A stretch of 64,000 nucleotides of DNA, taken from positions 220,641 to 284,640 of the forward strand of contig QLIY01000047.1 in NCBI GenBank assembly GCA_003260075.1, written 5' to 3'. Position numbers and translations under genes: made by a program. The DNA is from Phallusia mammillata (taxonomy: Eukaryota; Chordata; Ascidiacea; Phlebobranchia; Ascidiidae). Shown here in pieces: positions 1-12,600 of the stretch. The notes under the pieces were generated by a model, which did no database searches, had not been told where the DNA came from, and saw only the letters and a program-made list of their open reading frames with translations. The first letter of the stretch is position 1. Each line of letters begins with the position of its first letter.

Positions 1-247
1 TTTTTTTTGCTGTTCGAAGCATAACATTTCATTATTCTTATTGAGGAAAGTACTGTAAATGTTGCACGTACAAAACGAAAAAAAATATGTTGTCGCTTGC
101 AGCAGCTTTACCCAAAAGTGGGAATGGAGACGGACGTCGAAAAAATCTGCCTTTGTTTCAAACGTTCAAGTAGAAAATCGAAATGAAAATCAGTGCTTCT
201 GCTAATTGTTACTATGAGTGCCATTCATTAGCTCAAGATCTCACGTC
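1..247. other. Non-coding stretch left of tRNA-Glu
   Basis: I see no convincing exon, repeat or RNA gene here. The symplekin gene runs toward this edge on the minus strand. A weak candidate minus-strand exon near 100-170 has a purine-rich, poor acceptor and encodes nothing recognisable, so I do not call it. Confidence 0.4.
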
Positions 248-319
248 TCCCAGGTGGTCTAGTGGTTAGGATTCGTGGCTCTCACCCACGCGGCCCGGGT
301 TCGATTCCCGGTCTGGGAA
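248..319 (+). tRNA. tRNA-Glu (anticodon CTC)
   Basis: A 72-base cloverleaf. The acceptor stem pairs TCCCAGG with TCTGGGA, leaving discriminator A at 319. The D-arm region GGTCTAGTGGTTAGG carries the A box. The anticodon arm is CGTGG-CTCTCAC-CCACG, placing CTC at the anticodon. The T arm holds the B box GGTTCGATTCC. It matches the eukaryotic tRNA-Glu(CTC) sequence almost base for base and has no intron. It lies just beyond the inferred 3' end of symplekin, on the opposite strand. It should be transcribed by RNA polymerase III from its internal A and B boxes. A T-rich run that could end transcription follows near 374-380 but none lies immediately downstream. Confidence 0.95.
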
Positions 320-605
320 CCTCTTTTACAGTGCCTTCCTTATTTCAATTCTTTCAAAATGGTACCATGCGATTTTTTTGCTTTAAATTATTTTACCGTG
401 AACAGTCAAGGCTCAGGAATAGAAAACAACCAAATCAGTACAAGAACACAACCAGTTTAAGTAAAAAAAATAAGACAAAACCGGCAAAAAATACAAGCTC
501 GTTTGGAAATGACACCGAAAGTATAATAATTTAATTATTAATTACAAGGTGGCAATATTTTAGTGACATGCAATCACATTTTAACTGTTTTAACATTCGG
601 CGATT
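320..605. other. Non-coding, probable symplekin 3' UTR
   Basis: No coding sequence is supported here. On the minus strand this would be the symplekin 3' untranslated region. A minus-strand ATTAAA-type poly(A) signal lies around 530-535, consistent with a transcript end before the tRNA, but this is inference. Confidence 0.3.
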
Positions 606-3600
606 TTATGTTTTTTTAGGGATGTCAGCTGGAGACATTTTTTGCATTTTATCGTCAAAAGACACTTACCAGGAGCGACTGAAGAAGCCTGATCAGTTGA
701 GACTACCACAGGTTTAGTATCAGTCAAAGTTTCCGACACAGCGGTCGACAAATTGCCAGTTGACGCTGAAAACGAATGTTTTTAATAACATCACAATCAA
801 TAGTTGATTTCCACCCTACCAATTTATACACAAGACTTGTAGAAAAAATAGACTTTAGGCTGATTTAATTATTCTTGGACAACGTATGTGACAATTTGTA
901 CAATAAAATTTGCAGTTGATGCTTAATAATACATTTTATGTGCGTGTTTTATGACTAAACCGGCCTTTAAGCTGATAAACTGCTCCGATTTACGGCTGGT
1001 TATAAACCTAGACCTCAAACAGGCAATTATGTTGATGGCACATGTGTGAAATTTGATGATGTTTACAATTAATTTTATTCACTGCCAAACCCAGCAGCTG
1101 TTACAAAACTGTCACTTCGGAGTAAATGAAATGAACCCGATTAAACTCCGTACCCTCGTGTATCAAATAACTAAAATTTCCTTCCGCGGCACACTTCGCA
1201 GGTAAACATTACAAAAGATTTTCAAAGACTGTTGTTAATTTTCAACTTTTTCGTGGTGGGAAAGGATGCTATTTATTACCAACAACTAAAATATGAGATT
1301 TGAAACGGTGTCATGCACACCAGTGTTTCGCCATGATGTCCTAAAACACCAGGGAATGTTTACACTTTAAAATATGGAATATTTCGTGGTACACTTAGAA
1401 ATCTCTCACGGCACACAGTTTGAGAATCACTGCTCTAAACAATAAAGACATTTCTGTTTGACCCTGTTTGAAATATTTTTGGCAAAGAATATCTTGAAAT
1501 ATTTTGTGTACTTGGGGAACATGTTCTCAATTATAGTGCTGGAGTTAACAATGCCAAGGGGTAGAAAGTACAATCAGTGTTATTGTGAACACTATACCAC
1601 AGGAGGCTTCATTTGCGTAAACGTCAAAATTTTGCCCTATACAAGCTATTTATGCACTTCAACGCATAATACCTTCCTGAGCTAACACGGTTTATGAACC
1701 GAATCGTTAAATACCCAGCACTACGGGCTGGTGACAATGAGTTGTAATATTTACCTGGCAAAGTGTCCATCGCGTCGCTAGGTAGCGCTGTAACACCAGA
1801 AGCATCGGCGGGTGTTGTGTCCATCGCTGGAAAGGCGTCTTCGCCATCCTGTGGTTCGTCTTTTACACCTTTTTGCTGGAAGTCCGCGAGGGCCTTTGCC
1901 CTTTCTTTTTGTTCTTGGACTCTGCGCTCCGACTCTTGGTCCTAAAAATACGTTCATGGAGTCACGTATTCGTTAATTAAAATAAATACGACGTCAGAGA
2001 TGACTTATCAACTGAGAAAACTATTCTCCCATAGTCAAAAATCACTGCGGAGAAGTGTAAATGTAAAAAGTAACAAGCATTGACATAATAAATTCGCTGT
2101 GCTGTACAAAAATGGACATTTTAGATTATGTCAGTTATATGAATATCCTTTGCAACTCGTAAAATCGGTTGATTCGGATGCACAGTAACTACGGTCTTAG
2201 CTTGCGTTAACTTGGAATCGCTATTTAGGTAAGTAATACGGTCCCGAATACAAAATAGTAAAGGCTGTGCTATAGTCGTAAAGAAAACCGACATGTGGGA
2301 ATGTAAACTCTTGAAGTTAAAAGCACAGATATTTGAGTGACTTAACATTCCATTAGACTTAAATCGGAAATTGCGCCACAAGGTTATAACTTCCTGTCGC
2401 TTGTGCATGAGTCATCATCACAAAAACTCACGATTTCAGCTTGTTTCTTGATCATCTCAATCTGAGCGGACGCCTCCTCTTGTTTCTTTCTTTGCTCCTG
2501 CTCCTGGCGCTCCCACTCGTGTGCCACTCGTTGTTGCGCTTCTCTCTCTCTTACTCTCATTTCCTCCAGAAGCCTCTGGTTTTCGATTGCGGCTAACTCA
2601 GCCTTCCGTTGCTCCGGAGTCGACTCAAGAACGGATATAATAGCTGGGGAAATATGTTGCCTCTGAAATGTAAAGGTTGAAATGTGTTTTTAGGCTTATT
2701 ACAGTTGTGGGATTCAAATTTTTTGTGAGCCGGTTATATGACAAAAGTCATATTTTTCACCCGGTTCTGTTACAAAAAGTCCATTGATAGTAACCAGTAA
2801 TGTTAACCGGTTCGCATAAAATTTCGTGACACGGTTCTATAGACCATTGACAGTAACCAGTGATGTCCATTGACAGTAAGCAGTGATGTTAACCTGATCG
2901 CATAAAATTTCGTGACACGGTTCTATAGAATCAGTGAGAACCGGATGAACCCCACCACTGGCCGAATCACCAAATAAACAACTGTTAGGACAAGCATACC
3001 GCCTCTATTTGTATGATTTTGATGGTGTCTTATTTTATAAATTGTTTTTATTTTTTGTACATAGACCATAATATTTTCATTAAATATTAATCCATGTGTA
3101 TATCAGCTTGTGCAAAGAGAAGGGTACAAGGCAGTTTCATGACACGACAATACACATACATTTCTGAAATTGCACAATATTTGCGCAACCCATAAAATTA
3201 GGCACTGTAGTAAATGCTCCTTCTTAAAGCTATACAAATATGGTCCTTCAGTGAGTTGTTGTTGAAGTTAATCACAATTATGAAACCATGCAGCCTTGTT
3301 TCTGACCTATAACTTTTCCAATGAGTCATCTCATCCCTATCCAGCAATCCAATCATGCTTCTTTTCATTTGCCCTCGAGTTTCACAAACGAATTATATCC
3401 TTCTGGTTTCTGGTTTATTGCTATGTTAGTTTTTGGTGTCATCCATGCTTGGTATTTTTCATTTTGATATTTGAGTTTGTTATTTCATGTGTTCGGGTTA
3501 TGCTTTGTTTTGCTGCTGGAAAATGATTATCGCACATTACCACTTATCCATTTTTAAATAGACAATACGGGGCCCATGACTTGATGGCCAAAGTTTGTCT

Positions 3601-6600
3601 ATTCACTGACCCGACCACGCAAAAGTCACTTTCCTGTGTGCTACTTCTTTCTTTCAAAACTTGGCGAAAAAACTATTGAATATCCTCTTTTTGCTATTTA
3701 ACTGAGTGAAAACTTGAAATTATTACCTGTTGAGGAGTAAACTTGTTGACGTATTGTAACAGTGGTTCACGTAAATCGGTGAGAGTTTCAAATACGTTGG
3801 AAAGTTGGGCGGGAGGCAGCTGTAAGAGGACTTGGAATGACTGGGGTTTCATCCTCTGAAATAAGCGAATAGTAAACAGTTTAATCAGGTGCAATATTAA
3901 TATGTTGGGTTTGTCTACTCCAGGTTTAATACAAATTCAAATTTTTGTGGTTGCTATGTCTGGAGGTTTTCTACAGGGTGACAAGAACTAACGCTTTTCA
4001 TGAAAACAAAGAGCACCAAAGACAACATAAATACGTTGCTTTTGTCTACTCCCAAATTTTCTGCAAATTCACATTTTTGTAGAAGGTACCGTTTTTTAAA
4101 GGGGAGAGACAAGAAAGAATAGCAGCACGTGAAAAACGGAAATTAAAACAGTAAATTCGGATGATAGAGGATTGCATCAGCATGATTCAGCGCTCGCAAG
4201 AGGAAACATGTGACAACACGTCATTTATACGCAATACGGAAGAAGCACTGGCAATGACGGGGTAAATTTGAACGGTTGAAAAATCTGTTACCTGGCAACA
4301 ACGAACGAAACCTTCCCACACTTTGGTCTGCTCCCATACACGTTTCAGGATCAATCTTTGTAACACGTTCATCACGAATCCGGACAGCCTCGGGTACGTG
4401 ATAAGCGCCTGGTTGTAAAAAAATCGTCAAGTTTCGGGATAGGTCAGATTCAGTTTTACACTCAAGCAAATGCGTCCAAATTAGTTGTGTAATCAATGAA
4501 ACAATGAAATATTGGTCGTTGCCTAATTTGATGCTGCCGCTTAAAGGCAAAATATTTTTTTTTTAATTCAGAACAAGCAATGGCAAATATAGCCAAGCAA
4601 TTACTGCTATAACTTTAACGCAGGGCAATTTTTACAGCTTTTTTGATGCACTTATAAAGCAGTCGTTTTCAAATGGACAGATGGCTTACTAAATTAGGGG
4701 ATTTTTACGAGTAATAAACAGCTTTTTTTTAACATACCTGTATAACTGTACGCATGAGCAGGGTTGGCATGGTTTCTTGTTCAACTAATTGGTTGATGAC
4801 AGTCACTAAAACTTCTGACGTGTAGACGGCCTTCTCGGCGAAACACAGACTGGTTGCTAAAACAATTAAAACATATTTACAAATCTCACTATTAACTACA
4901 CGTGTTAGTATTAAGCATGTTCCTCTATTCTGGATAAAGGGATATACACTACGACCGTTTAAAATGTTTTTATGTTAGTTGATACCGATTATGTTGCAAA
5001 CACTTAATGTTAGCAATTAAAGTTTCATAAATTCTTGTGCCATTGCGAAATTTTGTGTCATTGCGGTTACACTGCTTTTGAGCGCAGTCAGTAAACGGAT
5101 GCAGTAAAAATGACTGTTGTTCCTTGTATAAGGTTACTCCCTGTTTTAGGAATACAGATAAATTTATAGCCGAACATTTACATACCACGTTACCCTCATG
5201 AAGACGACCTGTATAGTACGTCGAAACGTCGAAATAAAAAACATTTGCCAGAAGAGCATTATAAACTTGATATTATGCCTGGCAGCAATAGCTTATATAT
5301 CTACATACCACATTGGTATTTTATGTTTTTAGATCACTAAACACGAAGTATAGATAGGCGGTTCTGGTCAGTCACTCACCCTTTATTACACATTTCACAT
5401 CAGCTTTGCTGGGGTCAATATTGTGAAGAGCAACCAATAGCTCGACTGGACTTAAAGCGCTCACAGAGGGTTCGGAATCATGATGGCGTTGAACTCCAAG
5501 AAGCCTAGAAACAAATATAAAGTTTGAAATAAGTCTGCACTTTTGTTTCAAGGGAAAAACACAACTTTTGAATCCAGTAAAGTAAGCTTATACAGGCCCA
5601 TTGCTTAGTGTAGGTCCATGAAGGATTGGTTACTTGGCAGCACATAAACAATACATCACGTACACTAGATATAAAGAGAATGCAGTTGACATAGCATAGA
5701 CTACAACATTAACCAGTAAGGTAGCACCTTTTAGCATCAAACTGCTTCAGAAGGGTTAGTAAAAACGACAACACGCGTTAATACTGTACCTGTTGAACAC
5801 GCCTTTAACCACTGGTGGATTAAGCCGTATAAGTTTGGGCAATGCGAGCAGAACTTCGTGTTTCTCCAGTCCGTTCAAAACTGGGATAAGAAAGCGAACA
5901 TCCGGGACCCTTTTTTGATAAAGTTCCCTGACTCGATACACCAGCTCCGATGACGGGTGCTCTGTAAAACAGAAATGTCACCATGCACAGTTTGTTTGTG
6001 AATAGGGCAAAAGGCAAGGCGAGGCGTGCCCAAAAAAGTTGTACGTCACAAGCCACAGACACGTGAGCAAGTCAACAACATATACATGCAGCAAGCGAGT
6101 GTGACAAACATTGCGAAATCTAGCCGTTCCACTAGAAGACAAGTAGCTACTGGGGGGTTGCGCAAGTAGCTTAAAGAACAAGGAAAAAGGCAATGATATT
6201 TTGATAGCAGGGGAACTATTGGGAATTTATCCGTTATCGGTGAAATAAAACTTCGAAAAAAATTGTTATGTTTGTGTAATTTAACAACTTCAATCACTTG
6301 GAAATGGGTTTATACAATTAATATCATTCAAGTGTTAACTAGATACGAAAGCACTAAACCAAAATGGCTTTAAAAATAACACTAATATACCTCTATCAGT
6401 AAGAATGTGTAGCATTCTGGTGACCAGAGTTTCTGCGCCTTTTGGACAACCTTCGACCATACGAAGAAGTTCAGGTGAGGCCATTCCCATACCGTGCACT
6501 GGAGCTTCAAGGGCTCGCAATACGACTCGTTTGATATCAGCATTTGCTTCCACGTACACGTCAGCCAACCTGTTGTACAATGCAGAACAAAACTTAGATT

Positions 6601-9600
6601 TAAATAGAAAAATGCCAAATCTTAATTTATGTGAAATTTATTTATCTGTACATTGGGATGATGTTCTTAATTTATTTATCTGTACATTGGGATCAATGGC
6701 ACAAGTTCATGACAAACTTCAAAGGTAATATTTGAGATTTTTACAACAATTGTAAAAATATGACGTCACAATACGCAAACAGAGTTAAAGGCTATAATAT
6801 TAGTGCAACTCTACGGCAGTCGTTTTCAAACATATACAGGTGAAAACATGCTCGTAAAAAATAATGTTGAAGTGCGTTACGCTGAAGAACTATTTGCCAT
6901 CAACATGTTTTCCACACAAAGGTACTGGGTGATTCATGGTGTATTGAGAAGCCGGTTTAGACCGGTTGCGATATAAACCCTGCTAGGTGAATCCCCAGGG
7001 AAATGCTGGAAAAAAACTTTAGGCTAGCTGTCAATATAAACTGTGCAGAAGAATGTCGCTCGAATTCCTCAATTAACAGTAAACATAAATCACCGGCGTC
7101 GATTTTCTAATAGCAATAACAAACTGAGCATATTTTTTGCGGGCACAGCAAAACTTACTTGTGAATGAGAGAATGATTTTGTGGTAAAAGTGCGAGAAAT
7201 AAAGACATGCTTTGCTTCATTGCATCTTCTGTCCATGTTTCTAAGCAAAGAATATTTGGAAAAACTATTACTTTGAACTGTATACATACAAAGTATCCAA
7301 TTCCTTTAAAACATCAAAAACAATTCCACAGTAACAAAGATCGAATTCAAAACCCAAACCATACTGAGTAAATAGTTATGGCGCGTGCTGAAATCAAATC
7401 CCTTTCCCGGGAATATTTATGTTTACGGTTCGTCTACCATTTTAAGTTCCTCTTTGCAACTTTACAGTTCCCGTTTCATTAGTCATTTTGTAGTACATGG
7501 TCGACGCTTCTAGAACAAAGGTCAAATTCTTGTGACAAACAAGCTGGTTTAAACCGGTTATGCGCGGTTCCAATCGAGGGAATTTACGCAACATAGTGAA
7601 ATAGTGGCCAACGTTGTTGACTGGATGAAGCGGTGCAACACTGCTTGAAAAGTCACCGTTGATTTTGCTTATTACTAATCAATGGATCATTAACAGTATT
7701 TATGTTACCCAAGAGTTAAACAGCAAGAAAAAAGTAAACATACTTTCCTGTCCTTCTGAATTAGGTGGTAACAAATTTTCGGGGGGGTCCTTTTGTGTAA
7801 GATAAGATAGACTCGTCACGGCGTGTTGCTCAATAAATTCTTGTAAATTTCGGTTTTCGTAAAGCTTCTTTGTAATTTGGATTGCTTGTTTGCGAACCTG
7901 TAGTTGAACAAACAGTTCAATGCTGTAATGTAATTTGAACGTAGTCACGTATCAGCTATTTGTACAGTGCTTGTGTAAACTAGTGTTGCAAGAGTAATAT
8001 TTATTGCTTTTGGTAAACCCATGGTAAAAGGCTTCACCGAAAAAAAAATTGTGTTATCACGAGTCAAACTTCTTATTGTCCAATTGAAATCTTTTGCTGA
8101 AAAAAACACTTTTGCTTTTGTGACGTCACAAAGTACGCGGGGTCGGGCAAATTGTAACCCCGGGTTGAGTGATCATTTAGAATTTTAGACTAACCTTTTC
8201 CACGCGGTTCGATCCCAAGTCGAGCAGAACACGGACAAACTGCATTTTTCGGGGTGGTCTTTTAGCAATAAGCTCTTTCACTAAGAGTAAACCGGCATGG
8301 GATCTTCTCTCATCTTCACAGTAAGTTTTTATAAGGCGAACGACGTTTTCAGTTAATAGAGGGGCTTGTAAGACCAACTTCGTGAATAACCTAAAATTGA
8401 AGAACAAATGAGTATTAAACATATTGGTCGAAAGATAAACGTAACTGTACAACTAGAAAGGTGCCTTTCCTGTGTTTTTCCATTATACGTATTTGCTACA
8501 TAAACATTTGACCGACTGCATTATTGTTTTTGCAACCAAAACGAATGGTTCCCCCCACACATGTTTATGCGAATTGGTTAAGGTATTAAAACTGTGCAAC
8601 TATTTTTACTATTTTAAAGTCCAATAAGAGGAAAGAACCAGGCCAAATCTAAACCTTTTTAAATCATTATGATGTTATACAATAATAAGTCATACAATTA
8701 ATTTAAACGTTATTAATAGGGTGCGATCATGTTTAATTTCTGATACCAACAACTCATGTATAGGAAACCGGAGTTTGGTTTGACGATTTATTTCAGTGTA
8801 AAGCTTTTATATTCTACAGTCTACACTACAGTATTACAAACATTTGTTCTCTGTTCACAATGTATGTATGTAGATCTGTAGTCACGTCGTGCTGTGAGTG
8901 TGAGCTAGTAATGCAGGCCATACCCCTTTGACGTTTAAGCGGTTAGCGGTTACGGTAGTTTAACGTTTTGTTTGCAACAACATATTGCCGGACGTTTTCG
9001 GATTTTTTTTTTTTCAAAGTTTAACGAACAGACAATTACTTTCCAAAACCGTCTCCTGCAGTGCAGCGTGAAGGTAGAGCAGGCGCCCAAAACAACCAAA
9101 TCATGCGCCTTATTTCCCTTCTACTGCTTTATTTACGCCCGTTTGTCCTTATGCCCAACGCCAATATTTTTCAGCGTGTACAAAGGTTGTTTTGGGCGCC
9201 TGCTCTGTGTACAAAGGTTGTATCGTAGAACGTTTGTTCATTTGTGGAGCCTTGCGCTTTTTTAAAACTTCCGATGCCTACCCATACAGTGTACAAATAC
9301 GTTTTATAGGAAGAAAAAAAGAAACAAAATGCCCCCCCCCCTCCGTTGGAGAATCACATGTGTGGCAACTTCATGACAAGAAAACAAATACGCGACGGTG
9401 CGACATAAACAGCGTCAGCGCGAATGTTCCGGAACATAACCAGGGGAAGCAAAGGGGGAATACCCCGAGGAAAGAAAAAGGGAGTAACCTGGGGAAAGAA
9501 AGGGGAATCAACAGATCAAAGTAATAAAAGGAACCAGCTTCCATAGTCAATACCATTGTGGTAAAATTTTCTCAAGTTGAATTTTACTTATTTCTCTGCA

Positions 9601-12600
9601 AGGCAAAGACTTGTTTTACTTTTTGCTGAAAAGTGTTTCTGCCATTCATGATGTGCCCATCAAGTGCAAAAATGGCAATGGTTTTACTGTTTGTTCTGTT
9701 AAGGTAAGTACATGTTTGTTTACCCATTTGGTGCGACCAAGTTGTTTTATATTTCACCATTATTGCAGTTTGACAACATCAAAAGCCCAAATAGGAGAAT
9801 TTGGAGATATTTCTGAAAATAACACTCAAGTTGTGGAACAAGCTAACACCAACTGTGATATGACATGCCCTCAAATTACACAACTTGTACAAGAAGAGGG
9901 GACAAAACAATTTGACAAACACTTTGATGTGATTGGGAGTATTGCTAATTATGCTATAAAGGTAATTGGATACTGCTAGATTTCTTACAAGGAAACAAAT
10001 GAACTGTATTGTAAAAGAATAATAAACCTGCAGTATCATTAGGTTATTATTAAGTAGTTTTGCAATTTTAACTTGTACATCATTGATTGGTAGAAACCAA
10101 ACAACTTCAACTTATATCAAGCATATTTTAACCCACATGATTTATGTTTGTTCAGCATTTTAAAGTCCGAAAATTTTGATACAACAAGTCACCCTATATA
10201 TAACTGTACAATGGCACAAAATCTGCCATGTACATTTGTTTCATTAGAACAACACTCGGGCACATGGAAAATGCAAGGAAAAAGAAACTTGGGGTTACTA
10301 TGACAGTGACATGGACAGATGCCGTATTTGTAGTGGTAATTGTGCCACTGAAGACCTGATTTGTGTTGTATATTGCCAAGGTTAGTGATGAGCTGTCAAA
10401 TAGTTGTTTGGGCTTTTTTAATAGAGTAACTATTGTCAGGAGCCTATTTATTAGTGATGGGACGGGTACCCAGTACTCAGTAGGCCAATTTACACCATAA
10501 GATACAGGCAACTCTATGCCAATATTTGCTTCGGACAGCACGAAATCGGGAAAAAGTTCAAACAGGTTCTGTGTATTTTTCTGTGTGTGTGTGTGCACGC
10601 CTGTATCCCGGCCATGGCAGATAAATAAGCCAGTGAGATACAACTAAGTACAACACTGTACTTAAGTACTCGGTATCGTAGGTATATAAATGTGGTACTC
10701 ATACTCGGTACTCGCTTCAAAACCTGGTATCGTCCCATCACTACTATTTATGCTCAGCAAATATAACCAATGGTGCAATGAGTACACTGCAATGACTGTA
10801 TTGTTTGTTAATGGAGACTTTCTCCTGTTTTAAGAAGCCAAAGCCAGCACAAGAACTTAACTGCAACAAATATACTTTTGTGCAAGTTTTGTCCCTTAAA
10901 ACTGTGAAACCAATTTTTCAGGCAACATTTGCTTGCTAGAGTTTAAAGTTATGAAAAAGCAAAAATATCGTTGATATATACTTCACAAATCAAACACATC
11001 GTTTTGCTAGTAAAGTTTAATTCAAAGAAATTCGTTCTTAGTACCAAACAAGCTTGATAGTTATTTGTACTTGTGTACTTAAATATGCATCACAAAAACA
11101 GACATCTAACTAAGATGCCTTTCTGTAAAAAAATGCCACTATAATTAAATTGGTCCGAAACAGTGTTCACCAATATACACCCTATGATGAACATACTTTT
11201 GCTGTCAAATGGCCCACACAGTAAAAATGTGACACAACAGTAATATACACAATAAAGAGAAAACTACAGAACCGGTTTACGTAATTGTAGCAGAAGATTA
11301 ATTTGGACAGTTAAGGTTGTAATCATTTTTAGCTTTTGTGTTTACATTTTTAAAATTACTTCACCCATTTAATGAAGCTTGAAAATGTTTAAATTTATTT
11401 TTCTCTTTAGGTTATGTGACTGCTGAGCACTGTTCTAACAAAATAGACCTTTTGAAGAGTGAGATAAAAAAAATAGCCGAGAACCATAAGGCAGGAAATT
11501 TTTATTTTGTTGCTTATTATTTAGTTAATATTTCTTTAAAATAATTTTATTTCCACACATTTCAGGTAGAAACAGATTCTCTACAATCAGCCCATGATCA
11601 GCTTTTTAACGCTTTTGTGGTACTTTTTGCTTTATTAGCACTAACTCTAATAGGTAAGAAACATTCCAAAATATTTGAATAACATTAGTCACACAAACAT
11701 TTCTACCTGTAACAAACTTTATGTTTTGTTGCTAAAATTATTTTCATTTTTAGTGGTGGTCATTTGTTTTGTTTGGAAATTTAACCAACTTGAAAAAAAA
11801 CTGTCCCAACAAAAAGCATCACACCCCAAGGGTGATGTGGAAAACGCTACACCAAATGAACCAACTTCTTCCAGTTGTAGCTTGCTCACCTAGTGTGGAT
11901 AATGGATATGTAATGTCAGTGGTTCCCAACTGAGAAGGAATTCATCCCAAGAGAGGACTTATAAAACTTAATGGAAGAAGTTTACTTTAATTTTTAGTGG
12001 TTTGCAAATTGACACTTAAGCTATGGGAACATGACCTGAGTAGTTGATAATAGATTAAATTTTAAATGATCTTGTTCAGTTTGGATATATTATGTAGTTT
12101 ATTAGGAATGAATGAATATACTTCACTTTGTTTGGGAAAGAACTCGTAAAAAAGGCTGGAAACCACTGCACTATCATTTACCTATTGCTACTGAATGAAT
12201 ATGGACCTAAATGGTATTACTATGTGGGATAACTAAAACAAATTCCTGAAACAGTACAACATTTAAAGATTGGTTCCTATTTAATCTGCCAAAACAGATT
12301 GGATTATGTTTTGAAGAATGCACAAGCACAGGCCAAACTTTGTTTTATAGCCAAGCTGGACAAGTTTGTTTAGACAACATTTTTAAAAAGTGTCATTTAT
12401 TCAACCATTACACTGTACGTTTTGTAAAATGTTTTTGGCTGTGAATGATTACTACCATAGGCGTTTGCCAATGTAGTAGAATATACAAAATTATTTTAAA
12501 AGCAAACCACAATCTCAGTGGAAAACAGTGAACTAAAATTGATTTAAAGCATCGCCTATGTTTAAAATGTTCATTTACAAAAATTGTTTTGATGTTCACA

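Noticed and set aside
10582-10592. GT dinucleotide run
   Set aside because: It is a short simple repeat inside a MITE and needs no further explanation.
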